Assembly: GCA_002748285.1 (NCBI GenBank)
Contig: PDSA01000004.1
Span: 77,321 to 141,320 of the forward strand
DNA: 64,000 nt
Direction: 5' to 3'
From: Rhodobacterales bacterium
Lineage (GTDB): Bacteria > Pseudomonadota > Alphaproteobacteria > Rhodobacterales > Rhodobacteraceae
Part shown: positions 20,067-29,857 of the stretch, piece by piece
Numbering within the stretch: the first letter of the stretch is position 1
How the letters are laid out: every line of letters starts with the position of its first letter
Made by a program: the position numbers and the translations under genes
Notes under the pieces: model-generated
Told to the model about the DNA's origin: nothing
Databases searched by the model: none
What the model saw: only the letters and a program-made list of their open reading frames with translations

Positions 20067-21719
20067 CTATTGCGCCGGCAGCTTCAGGGCGCTGGCCTCG
20101 GCGCGGCTGAGCATTTCGCCCTGTTTGCGGGCCAGAACCGTGGTGCGGGCTTTGGCATAGATCGGGTCTTGCCAGAACATCAGACAACCATTGCATCCCT
20201 TGCCGCAACAGCCCTTAGTGCCCACCCGGTTGGTTTTGAACCGCCGGGTTTTTGCCCCTTCGCCAATCGCCTCAACCACCGCATCGCGGCGGCGGGCATA
20301 AGCCTGAGGGTTGTCCTTGCCGCTGATCTCGATTCCTTGGGTCAGCTTGTCCAGCTTGACCCGGGCCCATTGATCATTGGTCAGGGCGCGTTCCTTGCGC
20401 ATCACCGCAAATTCGGGGAAGCGGGCGCGGATATCCTCGGGGTCTTCGTGGTCAAACAGCGCGAAAGGAATGCGGATCGTGGTGCGGGTGCCGCCATGGA
20501 TCACCTCGCGGCGCTCACCGGTTTCAGCGACCTCGAAATCATAGAGCCGCAGCAGCACCGGCTCGCGGCTGATGGGTGAGATAAACTCCAGCACCTCACC
20601 CGCTTCCAGCTTGTTTTTCACATCCACCAGCAGCGCATCTTCGGTCACCCCGGTGACCACTCCGGCATATTCCCATTGCGCAATGGCGGCGGTGTGTTCG
20701 TAATTATGGGCGTGATTGGTCAGGCGGCCCTCGTGAAAAGCCAGCGTGTAGCCGCGATTGCCCACCGATTCCAGCTCTTGCATATAGCGCTGCGGCGACC
20801 AGTTTTCCGGGTCCGCATAGTAATCATCAATCGCCATCCGGTAAGCCCGCGCCACCACGGCGCAGTAATATTCCGACTTGCCGCGCCCCTCAACCTTGAG
20901 GCTGTCTACGCCGATTTTCAGATATTCATCCAGCTTGGGCATGATGCACAAATCCTTGGAATTCAGGATGTAAGAGCCGCGTTCATCTTCCTCAATCGGC
21001 AGCAGCTCGCCGGGACGGCAGCCCTCTTCCAGCAGGAATTCGAACATGTCGTAATTGTCATCGGTGATGTGCAATTCCTGATGGGTGCCATCCTTGAGCC
21101 GCATCTTGAATTTGTAATTCCAACGGCAGGAATTGGCGCAGTTGCCCTGATTGGCACCGCGCTCGGCCATGAAGTTCGACAGCAGGCAGCGCCCGGAATA
21201 GGTCATGCACATGGCACCATGCACGAACGCTTCCAGCTTGATATCCGGGCATTTTTCGCGGATTTCGCACAGCTCGGGGTATGAGACCTCGCGCGCCAGC
21301 ACCACCAGCTCGGCCCCCATATCCTGCCAGAACTGCACCGACAGCCATGAGGAAACATTGCTCTGGGTCGAGATATGCAGCGGGATCTCCGGGGCGTGGG
21401 TTTTGACATATTGAAACACCCCCGGATCAGCGATGATCAGCCCATCCGGTTTCACCAGCCGCACGGTGTTGATGTATTCTTCCAGCTTGGGGATGTCTTT
21501 GTTGTGGGAAAACAGGTTCAGCGTCAGATAGGCGCGTTTGCCATGGGCGTGGCAGAACTGGACGCCTTCGATCACGTCTTGCAGCGAGAATTGCGATTTG
21601 GTGCGCAGCGACATATCCGGTGTGCCCAGATAGACCGCATCGGCCCCGTAAAGGATGGCCATTTTCAGTTTTCTGAGATTGCCCGCAGGCATCAAAAGTT
21701 CGGAACGTCGCTGGGTCAT
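20067..21719 (-). CDS. U32 family protein (TrhP/YegQ-like tRNA hydroxylation)
   Basis: 550 residues. U32 proteins, once called peptidases, include TrhP and RlhA, which hydroxylate RNA with prephenate-dependent chemistry. The TIM-barrel start (ELLMPAGNLRKLKMAILYGADAVYLG) is quoted in part as AGNLRKLKMAILYGADAVY. The conserved cysteines lie in MCMTYSGRCLLSN and QGNCANSCRW. A second cluster, KGCCGKGCNGC, is near the C-terminus. I used MTQRRSELLMP as start; the frame is open 49 codons further but that part is not family-like. Confidence 0.85.
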   Translation of the reverse strand: MTQRRSELLMPAGNLRKLKMAILYGADAVYLGTPDMSLRTKSQFSLQDVIEGVQFCHAHGKRAYLTLNLFSHNKDIPKLEEYINTVRLVKPDGLIIADPGVFQYVKTHAPEIPLHISTQSNVSSWLSVQFWQDMGAELVVLAREVSYPELCEIREKCPDIKLEAFVHGAMCMTYSGRCLLSNFMAERGANQGNCANSCRWNYKFKMRLKDGTHQELHITDDNYDMFEFLLEEGCRPGELLPIEEDERGSYILNSKDLCIMPKLDEYLKIGVDSLKVEGRGKSEYYCAVVARAYRMAIDDYYADPENWSPQRYMQELESVGNRGYTLAFHEGRLTNHAHNYEHTAAIAQWEYAGVVTGVTEDALLVDVKNKLEAGEVLEFISPISREPVLLRLYDFEVAETGERREVIHGGTRTTIRIPFALFDHEDPEDIRARFPEFAVMRKERALTNDQWARVKLDKLTQGIEISGKDNPQAYARRRDAVVEAIGEGAKTRRFKTNRVGTKGCCGKGCNGCLMFWQDPIYAKARTTVLARKQGEMLSRAEASALKLPAQ

Positions 21720-21929
21720 GTTGGCTCGCCGGGTTGGAAGGGATGGGGCAGAATTATACATATAGGCGGGGGGGAAGGCAAAGGAAAGAGGGCTGTGAAA
21801 GGCCACCATGATGCAGGGGGCATGACAGCGCCTTGTTACTGGTTCCCAGCTGCAGGTTCCGGGCAAAAGTCTTCAAGAATTTTGGGATCAGGACGCGAGG
21901 CTGAAATATGGGGCAAACCAAAACATCAA

Positions 21930-22355
21930 TCACCGCACCCCAATTTCCGCCAGTGCCGTCATCAATTCATTGGGCAGTTGCTGCTGATCGCCCTGCCCGT
22001 CCAGATCCGCCGGGCTGTCCTCCACCGGCAGATAGCGCCAGCCCTGAAACGGACGTCGCACCGCCGTTTGCGTGCGGATGATCTGCGGGTCCATCACGAT
22101 GGCACAACGGCGTATGCCGTCTTCGCCCATCACCTCTTCCAGCCGCAGCACTTTCTGGCGGCAACAAATCAGCCCCTTGATCACCCAATAAATCGAGCCC
22201 CCGTTCAGAATCTCGGCCTCACGACGCGGCCACATACGGGTGATATGCCGGGGATGCGCAGGCCCGCCTTGTTGCAGCAAGCGCTCACGGTAGCTCTGCA
22301 AATGCTCAATCGAATCGATCCCCACGCTGAGCTTGACAAGATTGACAGTTTTCAC
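21930..22355 (-). CDS. DUF1489 family protein
   Basis: 141 residues starting at a GTG (22353-22355) with GGGGGAG upstream. The family start VNLVKLSVGIDSIEHL and the core WPRREAEILNGGSIYWVIKG identify DUF1489, a conserved alphaproteobacterial family without known function. It forms a probable operon with the two genes upstream (small ORF and COG2945 hydrolase). Confidence 0.8.
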   Translation of the reverse strand: MKTVNLVKLSVGIDSIEHLQSYRERLLQQGGPAHPRHITRMWPRREAEILNGGSIYWVIKGLICCRQKVLRLEEVMGEDGIRRCAIVMDPQIIRTQTAVRRPFQGWRYLPVEDSPADLDGQGDQQQLPNELMTALAEIGVR

Positions 22356-22382
22356 CCGCTCCCCCGCATTCCGTGGCCCCCA

Positions 22383-22592
22383 CTACTTCTGCAACCCCTG
22401 CAAATACTCCCGGGCCCGCTGGCTGGCCCGATGCACCCGCACAAAAGTGCGGTAGTTTTCCTGCGTGGTGGATGAGGTCGCCCCCAGAATATCCGCCACC
22501 CGATCCACAATCGCCTCATCCCCATGCTCATCCGCCGCTTGCAAAGCATCCAGCGCCAGCTGATTGGCGATCTCTTCAACAATTCTGCTCAT
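22383..22592 (-). CDS. Small unknown protein
   Basis: 69 residues, not recognised. The sequence (MSRIVEEIANQLALDALQAA, then RVADILGATSSTTQENYRTF) is predicted to be helical and soluble. It has an AGGGCGG ribosome site, starts 8 bp after the hydrolase stop and ends 28 bp before DUF1489. The tight spacing supports it as a real gene. Confidence 0.65.
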   Translation of the reverse strand: MSRIVEEIANQLALDALQAADEHGDEAIVDRVADILGATSSTTQENYRTFVRVHRASQRAREYLQGLQK

Positions 22593-22599
22593 GACCGCC

Positions 22600-23253
22600 C
22601 TACCTTGTGGTTTCTGTCAAACGGCGGCGCACATATTCCTCGGTATTGCCCAAAAGCGTGTCCATATGCTGATCTTCAAAGAAATGGCCCGAGCCCTCAA
22701 TCTCCTGATGGGTGATGGTGATGCCCTTTTGCTCATGCAGCTTTTCAACCAGAATGCTGGTATCCTGCGGCGGTGCCACCCGGTCGGCCGAGCCATTGAT
22801 GATCAGACCCGAAGCCGGGCATGGTGCCAGAAAGCTGAAATCATACATATTGGCCGGTGGCGACACCGACACAAAGCCGGTGATCTCGGGACGGCGCATC
22901 AAAAGCTGCATCCCGATCCACGCGCCAAAGGAAAAGCCCGCCACCCAGCAATGCTTGGAATTCGGGTTCAGGGTTTGCAGATAATCCAGCGCCGAAGCCG
23001 CATCGGATAGCTCTCCAACCCCCTGATCATATTCCCCCTGCGAGCGCCCCACCCCGCGGAAATTGAACCGCAGCACGGTAAAGCCCATGTTGAAGAACAT
23101 ATAATGCAGGTTGTAAACCAGCCGGTTGTTCATGGTGCCGCCAAATTGCGGATGCGGATGCAGCACGATGGCAATCGGGGCGTCTTTGGCCTTTTGCGGG
23201 TGGTAACGGCCTTCCAAGCGGCCTTCGGGGCCGGGGAAAATCACTTCGGGCAT
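22600..23253 (-). CDS. Alpha/beta hydrolase, COG2945 type
   Basis: 217 residues. The family block LHPHPQFGGTMNN, the segment FNFRGVGRSQGEYDQGVGE and the nucleophile elbow VAGFSFGAWIG identify the COG2945 hydrolases; the acid and His are in NGSADRVAPP and EGSGHFFE. The start MPEVIFPGP has AAAGGA six bases upstream. It is divergent from iscR. Substrate unknown. Confidence 0.82.
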   Translation of the reverse strand: MPEVIFPGPEGRLEGRYHPQKAKDAPIAIVLHPHPQFGGTMNNRLVYNLHYMFFNMGFTVLRFNFRGVGRSQGEYDQGVGELSDAASALDYLQTLNPNSKHCWVAGFSFGAWIGMQLLMRRPEITGFVSVSPPANMYDFSFLAPCPASGLIINGSADRVAPPQDTSILVEKLHEQKGITITHQEIEGSGHFFEDQHMDTLLGNTEEYVRRRLTETTR

Positions 23254-23401
23254 ATCATATCCTTTATTGATGTGCCTTTTCGTTGACTGGGCAGCGCAGG
23301 CACCATAGATATTTTGCACAATCGCGCAAATACGGACAGGGGTTTATTGGGAAGTAAGGGCCAAGCGGCCCGAGGTCAATATATTTGGACGGGGTAAGAC
23401 C

Positions 23402-23866
23402 ATGAAACTGAGCACAAAAGGGCGCTATGCGATGGTTGCGCTGGCCGATCTGGCAATTCAACCAGGCGGGGCGCTGGTATCGCTGTCAGAGATTTCAGCG
23501 CGTCAGGATATTTCGCTGGCTTATCTGGAGCAGCTTTTTGTCAAGCTGCGCCGCGCCGGGTTGGTGAAATCGGTGCGTGGCCCCGGCGGAGGCTATCAAT
23601 TGGCGAAAGCCCCCGCCGATATCCGCATTTCCGAGGTTCTGGGCGCGGTGGATGAAACCGTTTCGGCGCTGCATACCGGGATGGGGGCCAAGGGCGGCGC
23701 TTCGGGGTCGCGGGCGCAGTCAATGACCAACCGGCTGTGGGAGGGGCTCTCGGCGCATGTTTATGTCTATCTGCACCAGACCCGGCTCTCGGATGTGATC
23801 CAGAACGATCTGGCCCCCTGCCCGGCGGTGCCAACCCTGTTCGAAGTGGTCGACGAATCCAACTGA
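23402..23866 (+). CDS. iscR: Rrf2-family transcription regulator IscR with one cysteine
   Basis: 154-residue winged-helix regulator of Fe-S cluster synthesis genes. The DNA-binding part (MKLSTKGRYAMVALADLA, then ISLAYLEQLFVKLRRAGLV) and the wing VRGPGGGYQLA are typical. The three cluster-binding cysteines of E. coli IscR (near 92-104) are absent; the only Cys is near residue 140. Rhodobacter sphaeroides IscR is also reported to have a single Cys and unusual cluster ligation. No iscS or suf genes follow; uvrB converges 30 bp downstream. Confidence 0.85.
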   Translation: MKLSTKGRYAMVALADLAIQPGGALVSLSEISARQDISLAYLEQLFVKLRRAGLVKSVRGPGGGYQLAKAPADIRISEVLGAVDETVSALHTGMGAKGGASGSRAQSMTNRLWEGLSAHVYVYLHQTRLSDVIQNDLAPCPAVPTLFEVVDESN

Positions 23867-23896
23867 GCCCGCGTCAAAGCGGCCCCTTTCACAGTC

Positions 23897-26032
23897 TCAC
23901 CGCTCCCCCCGCCGACCTTTGCGTTTGGCGCGACCGGCAGAGGGTTTGTCACTGCTGGCGGCTTCGATCGCTGATTGCCGCGCCATCGGGTCATCGGCCA
24001 CGGCCAGTTCCACGCTTTCCAGACGTTTGATCTCATCACGCAACCGCGCAGCCTCTTCAAACTCCAGATTTTCCGCCGCCTGCAACATCTCGTTGCGCAA
24101 CCCTTCCAGATGGCTCTGCAAATTGGCGCCGATCAGCGGCTTGTCAACCGTCGCCGTCACCCGGGCCATATCCACATCGCCCTCATAAAGCCCGGCCATC
24201 ACGTCCTCGACGTTTTTCTTCACCGTCGCAGGCGTGATGCCATGTTCTTCATTATAGGCGATCTGGCGTTCGCGGCGGCGTTCGGTTTCCTCCATCGCCC
24301 GCTGCATCGACCCGGTCACCCGGTCGGCATATAAAATCACCCGCCCTTCGGCATTGCGCGCCGCCCGGCCAATGGTCTGCACCAGCGAGGTTTCACTGCG
24401 CAAAAAGCCCTCTTTATCAGCGTCCAGAATCGCCACCAGCCCGCATTCAGGGATGTCCAGCCCCTCGCGCAGCAGGTTGATCCCGACCAGCACATCAAAC
24501 GCCCCCAGCCGCAGATCGCGCAAAATCTCGATCCGCTCCAGCGTGTCGATGTCGCTGTGCATATAGCGCACCCGAACCCCCTGTTCGTGCATATATTCGG
24601 TCAGATCTTCGGCCATGCGCTTGGTCAGAGTGGTCACAAGCGTGCGCATCCCCTTGGCGGCGACCTTGCGCACCTCATCCAGCAGATCATCGACCTGAGT
24701 GCCCACCGGACGCATCTCCAGAACCGGCTCCAACAGGCCGGTGGGGCGGATCACCTGTTCGACGAACACACCACCGGATTGCTCCAGCTCCCAGTTTTGC
24801 GGCGTGGCGGATACAAAGATCGACTGCCCACGCATCGCATCCCATTCGGCGAATTTCAGCGGCCGGTTGTCCATGCAGGAGGGCAAGCGGAACCCGTGTT
24901 CCGACAAGGTAAATTTGCGCCGGTGATCGCCCTTATACATGCCGCCGATCTGGGGCACCGACACATGGGATTCATCGGCAAACACAATGGCATCATCGGG
25001 GATATATTCAAACAAGGTGGGCGGAGGCTCGCCGGGTTTGCGTCCGGTCAGATAGCGGGAATAATTCTCGATCCCGGCGCAAAAGCCCGAGGCTTCGAGC
25101 ATCTCCAGATCAAACCGGCAGCGTTGCTCAAGCCGCTGTGCTTCCAGCAATTTACCCTCGTCCTGAAACTGCTGCAAACGCTGGGTCAGCTCAATCTTGA
25201 TGTTCTTGATCGCCTGCACAAGGGTCGGATGCGGGGTGACGTAATGCGAATTGGCATAGACGCGCACCTTGTCCAGACTGGTGGATTTGGCGCCGGTCAG
25301 GGTGTCAAATTCGGTGATGCTCTCTAACTCATCGCCAAAAAAGGAAAACCGCCAGCCGCAATCCTCAAGATGGCTGGGCCAGATTTCCAGACTGTCGCCC
25401 CGCACCCGAAAGGTGCCGCGGGCAAAGGCGTTATCCGAGCGCTTATATTGCTGCGCCACCAGCCCCTGCATGATCTGGCGCTGATCATATTCCTCGCCAC
25501 AAACCAGATCCTGAGTCATCTCGGTATAGGTTTCCGGGCTGCCGATGCCGTAAATGCACGACACCGAAGCGACAATGATCACGTCATCGCGTTCCAGCAA
25601 CGCCCGGGTGGCGGCGTGGCGCATCCGGTCGATCTGTTCATTGATGGCGCTGTCTTTTTCGATAAAGGTATCGGTGCGCGGGACATAGGCTTCGGGCTGG
25701 TAGTAGTCATAGAAAGACACGAAATACTCGACCGAGTTTTCCGGGAAAAAGCCCTTCATCTCGCTGTAAAGCTGGGCGGCGAGGGTTTTGTTCGGGGCCA
25801 GAATGATCGCCGGGCGTTGGGTCTGTTCGATCACCTTGGCCATGGTGAAGGTCTTGCCGGTGCCGGTGGCCCCCAGCAGCACCTGCGAGCGATCCCCCGC
25901 GTTCAGCCCGGCCACCAGCTCCTTGATCGCGGTGGGCTGATCGCCGGCGGCTTCGAATTCGGTGTGCATGACAAAGCGCTTGCCGCCTTCGAATTTGCGC
26001 CGGGGTGTGGGGGGATGATGGGGGTCTGACAT
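23897..26032 (-). CDS. uvrB: Excinuclease ABC subunit B
   Basis: Damage-verification helicase of nucleotide excision repair, about 711 residues. Walker A is [10 protein letters not shown]; the beta-hairpin region [18 protein letters not shown], the helicase motif VFADESHV and GRAARN (motif VI) are intact. The UVR domain that binds UvrC is near the end ([19 protein letters not shown]). Start at [10 protein letters not shown] with GAGGA upstream. The C-terminal tail is basic ([11 protein letters not shown]). Confidence 0.97.
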   Translation of the reverse strand: MSDPHHPPTPRRKFEGGKRFVMHTEFEAAGDQPTAIKELVAGLNAGDRSQVLLGATGTGKTFTMAKVIEQTQRPAIILAPNKTLAAQLYSEMKGFFPENSVEYFVSFYDYYQPEAYVPRTDTFIEKDSAINEQIDRMRHAATRALLERDDVIIVASVSCIYGIGSPETYTEMTQDLVCGEEYDQRQIMQGLVAQQYKRSDNAFARGTFRVRGDSLEIWPSHLEDCGWRFSFFGDELESITEFDTLTGAKSTSLDKVRVYANSHYVTPHPTLVQAIKNIKIELTQRLQQFQDEGKLLEAQRLEQRCRFDLEMLEASGFCAGIENYSRYLTGRKPGEPPPTLFEYIPDDAIVFADESHVSVPQIGGMYKGDHRRKFTLSEHGFRLPSCMDNRPLKFAEWDAMRGQSIFVSATPQNWELEQSGGVFVEQVIRPTGLLEPVLEMRPVGTQVDDLLDEVRKVAAKGMRTLVTTLTKRMAEDLTEYMHEQGVRVRYMHSDIDTLERIEILRDLRLGAFDVLVGINLLREGLDIPECGLVAILDADKEGFLRSETSLVQTIGRAARNAEGRVILYADRVTGSMQRAMEETERRRERQIAYNEEHGITPATVKKNVEDVMAGLYEGDVDMARVTATVDKPLIGANLQSHLEGLRNEMLQAAENLEFEEAARLRDEIKRLESVELAVADDPMARQSAIEAASSDKPSAGRAKRKGRRGER

Positions 26033-26189
26033 GGGCAATCCTCTTTGGCTGCACATTTTGACCCCTTTTTGTTCTTATGCAAGGGGACAAGGTAAAATAG
26101 TTGCGGGCAAATCCAAAAATTCTGTCGAGCTTCGCCTGACATAAAAAAGGCAGGCATAGAAGGCAGGGTGTTTGCCAGAAATGTCGCGC

Positions 26190-26966
26190 TTAACGCCCCT
26201 CAAACTTCGCCGGGCGTTTTTCCAGAAAGGCCAACACCCCTTCCTTGAAGTCCCGGGTCTGGCCGCATTCCCCCTGCAAATGCGCCTCCAACTCCAGCTG
26301 CTGTTGCAAATCATTGGCAAACGAGGCCCGCAGCGCCTGTTTCGCCCGCTGATAGGCCGCCGTCGGACCCGCCGCCAGCATTTGCGCCCGCTGTTGCCAG
26401 TGATCGGCAAACCCGGCCTCAGGCACGGCTTCCCAGATCATGCCCCACTCTGCCGCCTGCCGGGCGCTGATCGGCTCGGCAAACAAAACCGCCCCCATGG
26501 CCCGCGCCATGCCCACCTGACGGGGCAACCAATAGGTGCCGCCCGCATCCGGGATCAAGCCGATGCGGCTGAACGCCTGCAGGAAGGTCGCCTGTTCCGA
26601 CGCAATCACCACATCCGCCGCCAGCGCCAGATTGGCCCCTGCCCCGGCCGCGGCTCCGTTCACCGCAGCGATGGTCGGGATCGGGCAATCATAAATCGCG
26701 TTGAGCATCGGCAGATATTCATCGCGCAAAGTGCGCTCGATATCGACGCTGGCCGCATTATCCGCCGCCCCCAGATCCTGACCCGAGCAAAACGCCTGAC
26801 CCGCCCCGGTCAACACCAAAGCGCGGGCGGTTTCGCCCTGAGATTTCACCGCATGGCTGATTTCGGCCCGCATCTGCCCGTTCAGAGCATTCATCACTTC
26901 GGGCCGATCAAGGGTGATGATCGCCACATCGTCAAGTTTTTCCAGACGGATGGTGGAATAAATCAT
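26190..26966 (-). CDS. Enoyl-CoA hydratase/isomerase (PaaG-like)
   Basis: 258-residue crotonase-fold protein. The oxyanion-hole segments are AFCSGQDLGAAD and VNGAAAGAGANLALAADVV. The region FSRIGLIPDAGGTYWLPR has Asp in place of the second crotonase glutamate, as in PaaG (ring-opening isomerase of phenylacetate degradation). No paa genes adjoin it; it follows ccmH by 58 bp on the same strand. Exact substrate is uncertain. Confidence 0.82.
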   Translation of the reverse strand: MIYSTIRLEKLDDVAIITLDRPEVMNALNGQMRAEISHAVKSQGETARALVLTGAGQAFCSGQDLGAADNAASVDIERTLRDEYLPMLNAIYDCPIPTIAAVNGAAAGAGANLALAADVVIASEQATFLQAFSRIGLIPDAGGTYWLPRQVGMARAMGAVLFAEPISARQAAEWGMIWEAVPEAGFADHWQQRAQMLAAGPTAAYQRAKQALRASFANDLQQQLELEAHLQGECGQTRDFKEGVLAFLEKRPAKFEGR

Positions 26967-27024
26967 GGGCTGCCTTTCCTGTCACATCATGCGCAGAATG
27001 GCGTGTTTTGCCGGGCTTTGAAAG

Positions 27025-27471
27025 CTATTCTTTCATAATCTGATCCAGACGGGCCTGTTCTTCTGCGCTGAGCGCCGCGCTGTCGGGGGCTTTGGCTCGG
27101 CGGCGGAAATAGACCCCGCCGATCAGCAAGGCCAGCAGCAACAGCACCGGCCCGGCGATATAAAGGATCAGATTGGCCCCGCTCAAAGTCGGGCGCATCA
27201 GCACATATTCGCCGTAGCGGGCCACCACGAAATCCAGAATTTCCTGATCGCTTTCCCCCTGCACCAGCCGTTCACGCACCAAAAGCCGCAGATCGCGGGC
27301 AATGCCGGCATTGGATTCGTCGATATTTTCGCCCTGACAAACCACACAGCGCAGCTCCTGTCCCAAGGCGCGGGCGCGGGCCTCTAACGCCGGGTCATCG
27401 AGCACTTCGTCCGGTTGCACCGCCAAAGCCGGGCTGGCCAGCAGGGTGAGGATCAGCAGCAGATATTTCAT
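27025..27471 (-). CDS. ccmH: Cytochrome c maturation protein CcmH (CycL)
   Basis: 148-residue periplasmic thioredoxin-like protein that reduces apocytochrome c before heme attachment. It has a signal peptide (MKYLLLILTLLASPALA), the redox motif LRCVVCQGENI (Cys near 42 and 45) and a C-terminal membrane anchor (LILYIAGPVLLLLALLIGG). The start was moved 10 codons downstream of the first ATG to the signal peptide. It is 94 bp downstream of ccmF. Confidence 0.95.
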   Translation of the reverse strand: MKYLLLILTLLASPALAVQPDEVLDDPALEARARALGQELRCVVCQGENIDESNAGIARDLRLLVRERLVQGESDQEILDFVVARYGEYVLMRPTLSGANLILYIAGPVLLLLALLIGGVYFRRRAKAPDSAALSAEEQARLDQIMKE

Positions 27472-27565
27472 GAAAAAGCCCTCTGGATAAGGGCACAACA
27501 TGTCGATCTGTCCCGCCCGGCGGCGCAGCCCTCTGTATTATGGGGCGGGTTGACGCAAGCCCCTC

Positions 27566-29548
27566 TCATGACGCCTGCACCCCGGCCACGGCACCCTTGC
27601 GGCGCTTGCGCCCGGCCGCGGCCACCCGGTAACGCCGGTCACTCAGACTGAGCAACCCGCCCAGCGACATGATCAAACAGCCGGCCCAGATCCAGTTGGC
27701 AAAGGGCTTGATATAGGTGCGCACCGCCCAGCCGCCCTCGGCCTGAGCGTCCCCGATCACCAGATAAATATCCCGCCAGATGCCATTGTGAATCGCGGCT
27801 TCGGTGGTGGGCATGGACTGCACCGGATAAACCCGTTTTTCCGGGTAAAGCGTGGTGATCAACGCCCCGTCCTTATGCACCGCCATCGTGCCGATGGTGC
27901 TGATATAGTTGGGGCCGCGCTCGCGTTTCACCTCTTGCAGAGTGATCTGATACCCGCCGACCTCAAAGGGCTGGTTCAACTGCCCCACGCGGATGTCCTC
28001 TTGCGACCAAGCGGTTAGCCCGGCGATGCCCAGCATGGTCACCCCCAGCCCGGCATGGCCCGCCGCTTTGCCCCAATCGGCCCGGGGCAGTTTCAGCAGT
28101 CGCGCCAGACGGTTGCCAATGGCCCCGCGCCCGGTGCGCAGCCACAGATCGCGGGCAGCCCCCAGCATCAGCCAGATCCCCAACCCGATGCCAATCGGCC
28201 CCAAAGCCGAGCGCCCGGTTTGCATCGCCCAAATCAACAACCCGGCCGCCACAGCCAGCACCAGTACGCCGAACATGGATCGAAAGGCCCGGCCCAAACG
28301 CGCCCGCTTCCACGGCAGCACCGCGCCCACCGGCAGCACGATCGCCAGAATCACCATGAATGGGGTAAAGGCCACGTTGAAAAACGGTGCCCCCACCGAC
28401 AATTTGCGATCAAAGGCCAGCTCGGCCACCAAAGGCCAGATCGTGCCGATAAACACCACAAAGGCCGCCACGGCCAGCAGGATATTGTTGATCACCAATG
28501 CGCTTTCGCGGCTGACCATGGAAAACACCCCCTTGGCCTGCATCGCATGGGCGCGGATGGCGTAAAGGGTCAGGGCTCCGCCGATGAAAAACGCCAGAAT
28601 GATCAGAATATACACCCCCCGCGCCGGGTCAGTGGCAAAGGCGTGGACCGAGGTTAGAACCCCCGAGCGCACGATAAAAGTGCCAATCAGCGAAAAGCCA
28701 AAGGCCAGAATCGCCAACAGGATGGTCCAGCTTTTCAACGATTCGCGCTTTTCCACCACAATCGCCGAATGCACCAGAGCGGCGGCGATCAGCCACGGCA
28801 TGAAGGAGGCATTTTCAACCGGATCCCAAAACCAGAACCCGCCCCAGCCCAGTTCGTAATAGGCCCACCACGAACCAAGCGCGATGCCGATGGTCAGAAA
28901 CACCCATGCCGCCAGCGTCCATGGCCGCACCCAACGCGCCCATGCAGCATCCACGCGCCCTTCGATCAGCGCCGCCACCGCAAAGCTGAACGACATCGAC
29001 AGCCCGACATATCCCAGATACAAAAACGGGGGATGGAACGCCAGACCGGGGTCTTGCAACAGCGGGTTGAGGTCTCGGCCATCAAAGGGGGGATAGGCCA
29101 GACGCACAAACGGGTTTGAGGTGAAGATGACAAAGCCCAGAAACGCCGCTCCGACCATGGATTGCACCGCCAACACCCGCGCCCGCAGCGCCGGCGGCAA
29201 ATTGGTGCCAAACCAGGCGACACAAGCGCCAAACAGCGTCAGGATCAGCACCCAGAGCAGCATCGAGCCCTCGTGATTGCCCCAAACGCCCGAGATTTTA
29301 TAAAGCATCGGCTTGGCGGTGTGCGAGTTTTCCACCACCACCCGCAGCGAAAAATCCGAGGTGACAAAGCCATAGGTCAGCGCCGCAAAGGCAAAGGCGG
29401 TCAGAAAGAATTGCAGATTGGCCGCGGGCACGGCCATGGCCATCCAGCCGGGCCAGTGTTTGTGGGCTCCGATAAGGGGAATGATCGCTTGCAGCAGGGC
29501 AACAGCGAGGGCGAGGATCAGGGAAAAATGGCCAAGTTCGATAAACAT
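27566..29548 (-). CDS. ccmF: Cytochrome c heme lyase subunit CcmF (CycK)
   Basis: 660-residue multi-pass inner-membrane protein of the heme ligation complex. The tryptophan-rich WWD heme-handling motif is present (GSWWAYYELGWGGFWFWDPV), along with conserved His-bearing loops such as SGVWGNHEGSMLLW. The C-terminal periplasmic domain precedes a last membrane span. It works with CcmH, encoded just downstream, and CcmE, encoded 1.5 kb upstream beyond the holin/muramidase pair. Confidence 0.96.
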   Translation of the reverse strand: MFIELGHFSLILALAVALLQAIIPLIGAHKHWPGWMAMAVPAANLQFFLTAFAFAALTYGFVTSDFSLRVVVENSHTAKPMLYKISGVWGNHEGSMLLWVLILTLFGACVAWFGTNLPPALRARVLAVQSMVGAAFLGFVIFTSNPFVRLAYPPFDGRDLNPLLQDPGLAFHPPFLYLGYVGLSMSFSFAVAALIEGRVDAAWARWVRPWTLAAWVFLTIGIALGSWWAYYELGWGGFWFWDPVENASFMPWLIAAALVHSAIVVEKRESLKSWTILLAILAFGFSLIGTFIVRSGVLTSVHAFATDPARGVYILIILAFFIGGALTLYAIRAHAMQAKGVFSMVSRESALVINNILLAVAAFVVFIGTIWPLVAELAFDRKLSVGAPFFNVAFTPFMVILAIVLPVGAVLPWKRARLGRAFRSMFGVLVLAVAAGLLIWAMQTGRSALGPIGIGLGIWLMLGAARDLWLRTGRGAIGNRLARLLKLPRADWGKAAGHAGLGVTMLGIAGLTAWSQEDIRVGQLNQPFEVGGYQITLQEVKRERGPNYISTIGTMAVHKDGALITTLYPEKRVYPVQSMPTTEAAIHNGIWRDIYLVIGDAQAEGGWAVRTYIKPFANWIWAGCLIMSLGGLLSLSDRRYRVAAAGRKRRKGAVAGVQAS

Positions 29549-29668
29549 AGAATCGTTATAAAGAGAAGCGCGGCCAAGGCCAATGATAAGAAACAGGTTT
29601 TATGGTGGAAATTGTCGCAGTGAGGGGATGAAACACATTCCTCATGGACCAGACGCACCCCACCTCAC

Positions 29669-29826
29669 ACCTGCCCCGCCCCCCGGCAGGCGCAATCACC
29701 CTTTCGGCATTTTGCAACGTGGTGGCTTCTTCGCGAGTCGCGACGACCTCAAAGTCCCGCATAAGCGCCTACCCAGGCAGGCGCAGCCCGGCGTTCCTGA
29801 CCTAATACAACCTTGTGCAGAGGTCT
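29669..29826. repeat. Palindromic repeat family, copy B (long, two cores)
   Basis: Two cores on the minus strand separated by about 65 bp of unrelated sequence. The core at 29763-29796 (34 bp) is identical to the reverse complement of 61131-61164, and GGCAGGCGCAATCACCC near 29685 also matches copy E. The right end TTGTGCAGAGGTCT resembles the terminal repeat of copy C. It fills the gap between ccmF and the holin gene. Confidence 0.8.
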
Positions 29827-29857
29827 CTGCATGACACCAAGCGGCACCAAGTTCCCC

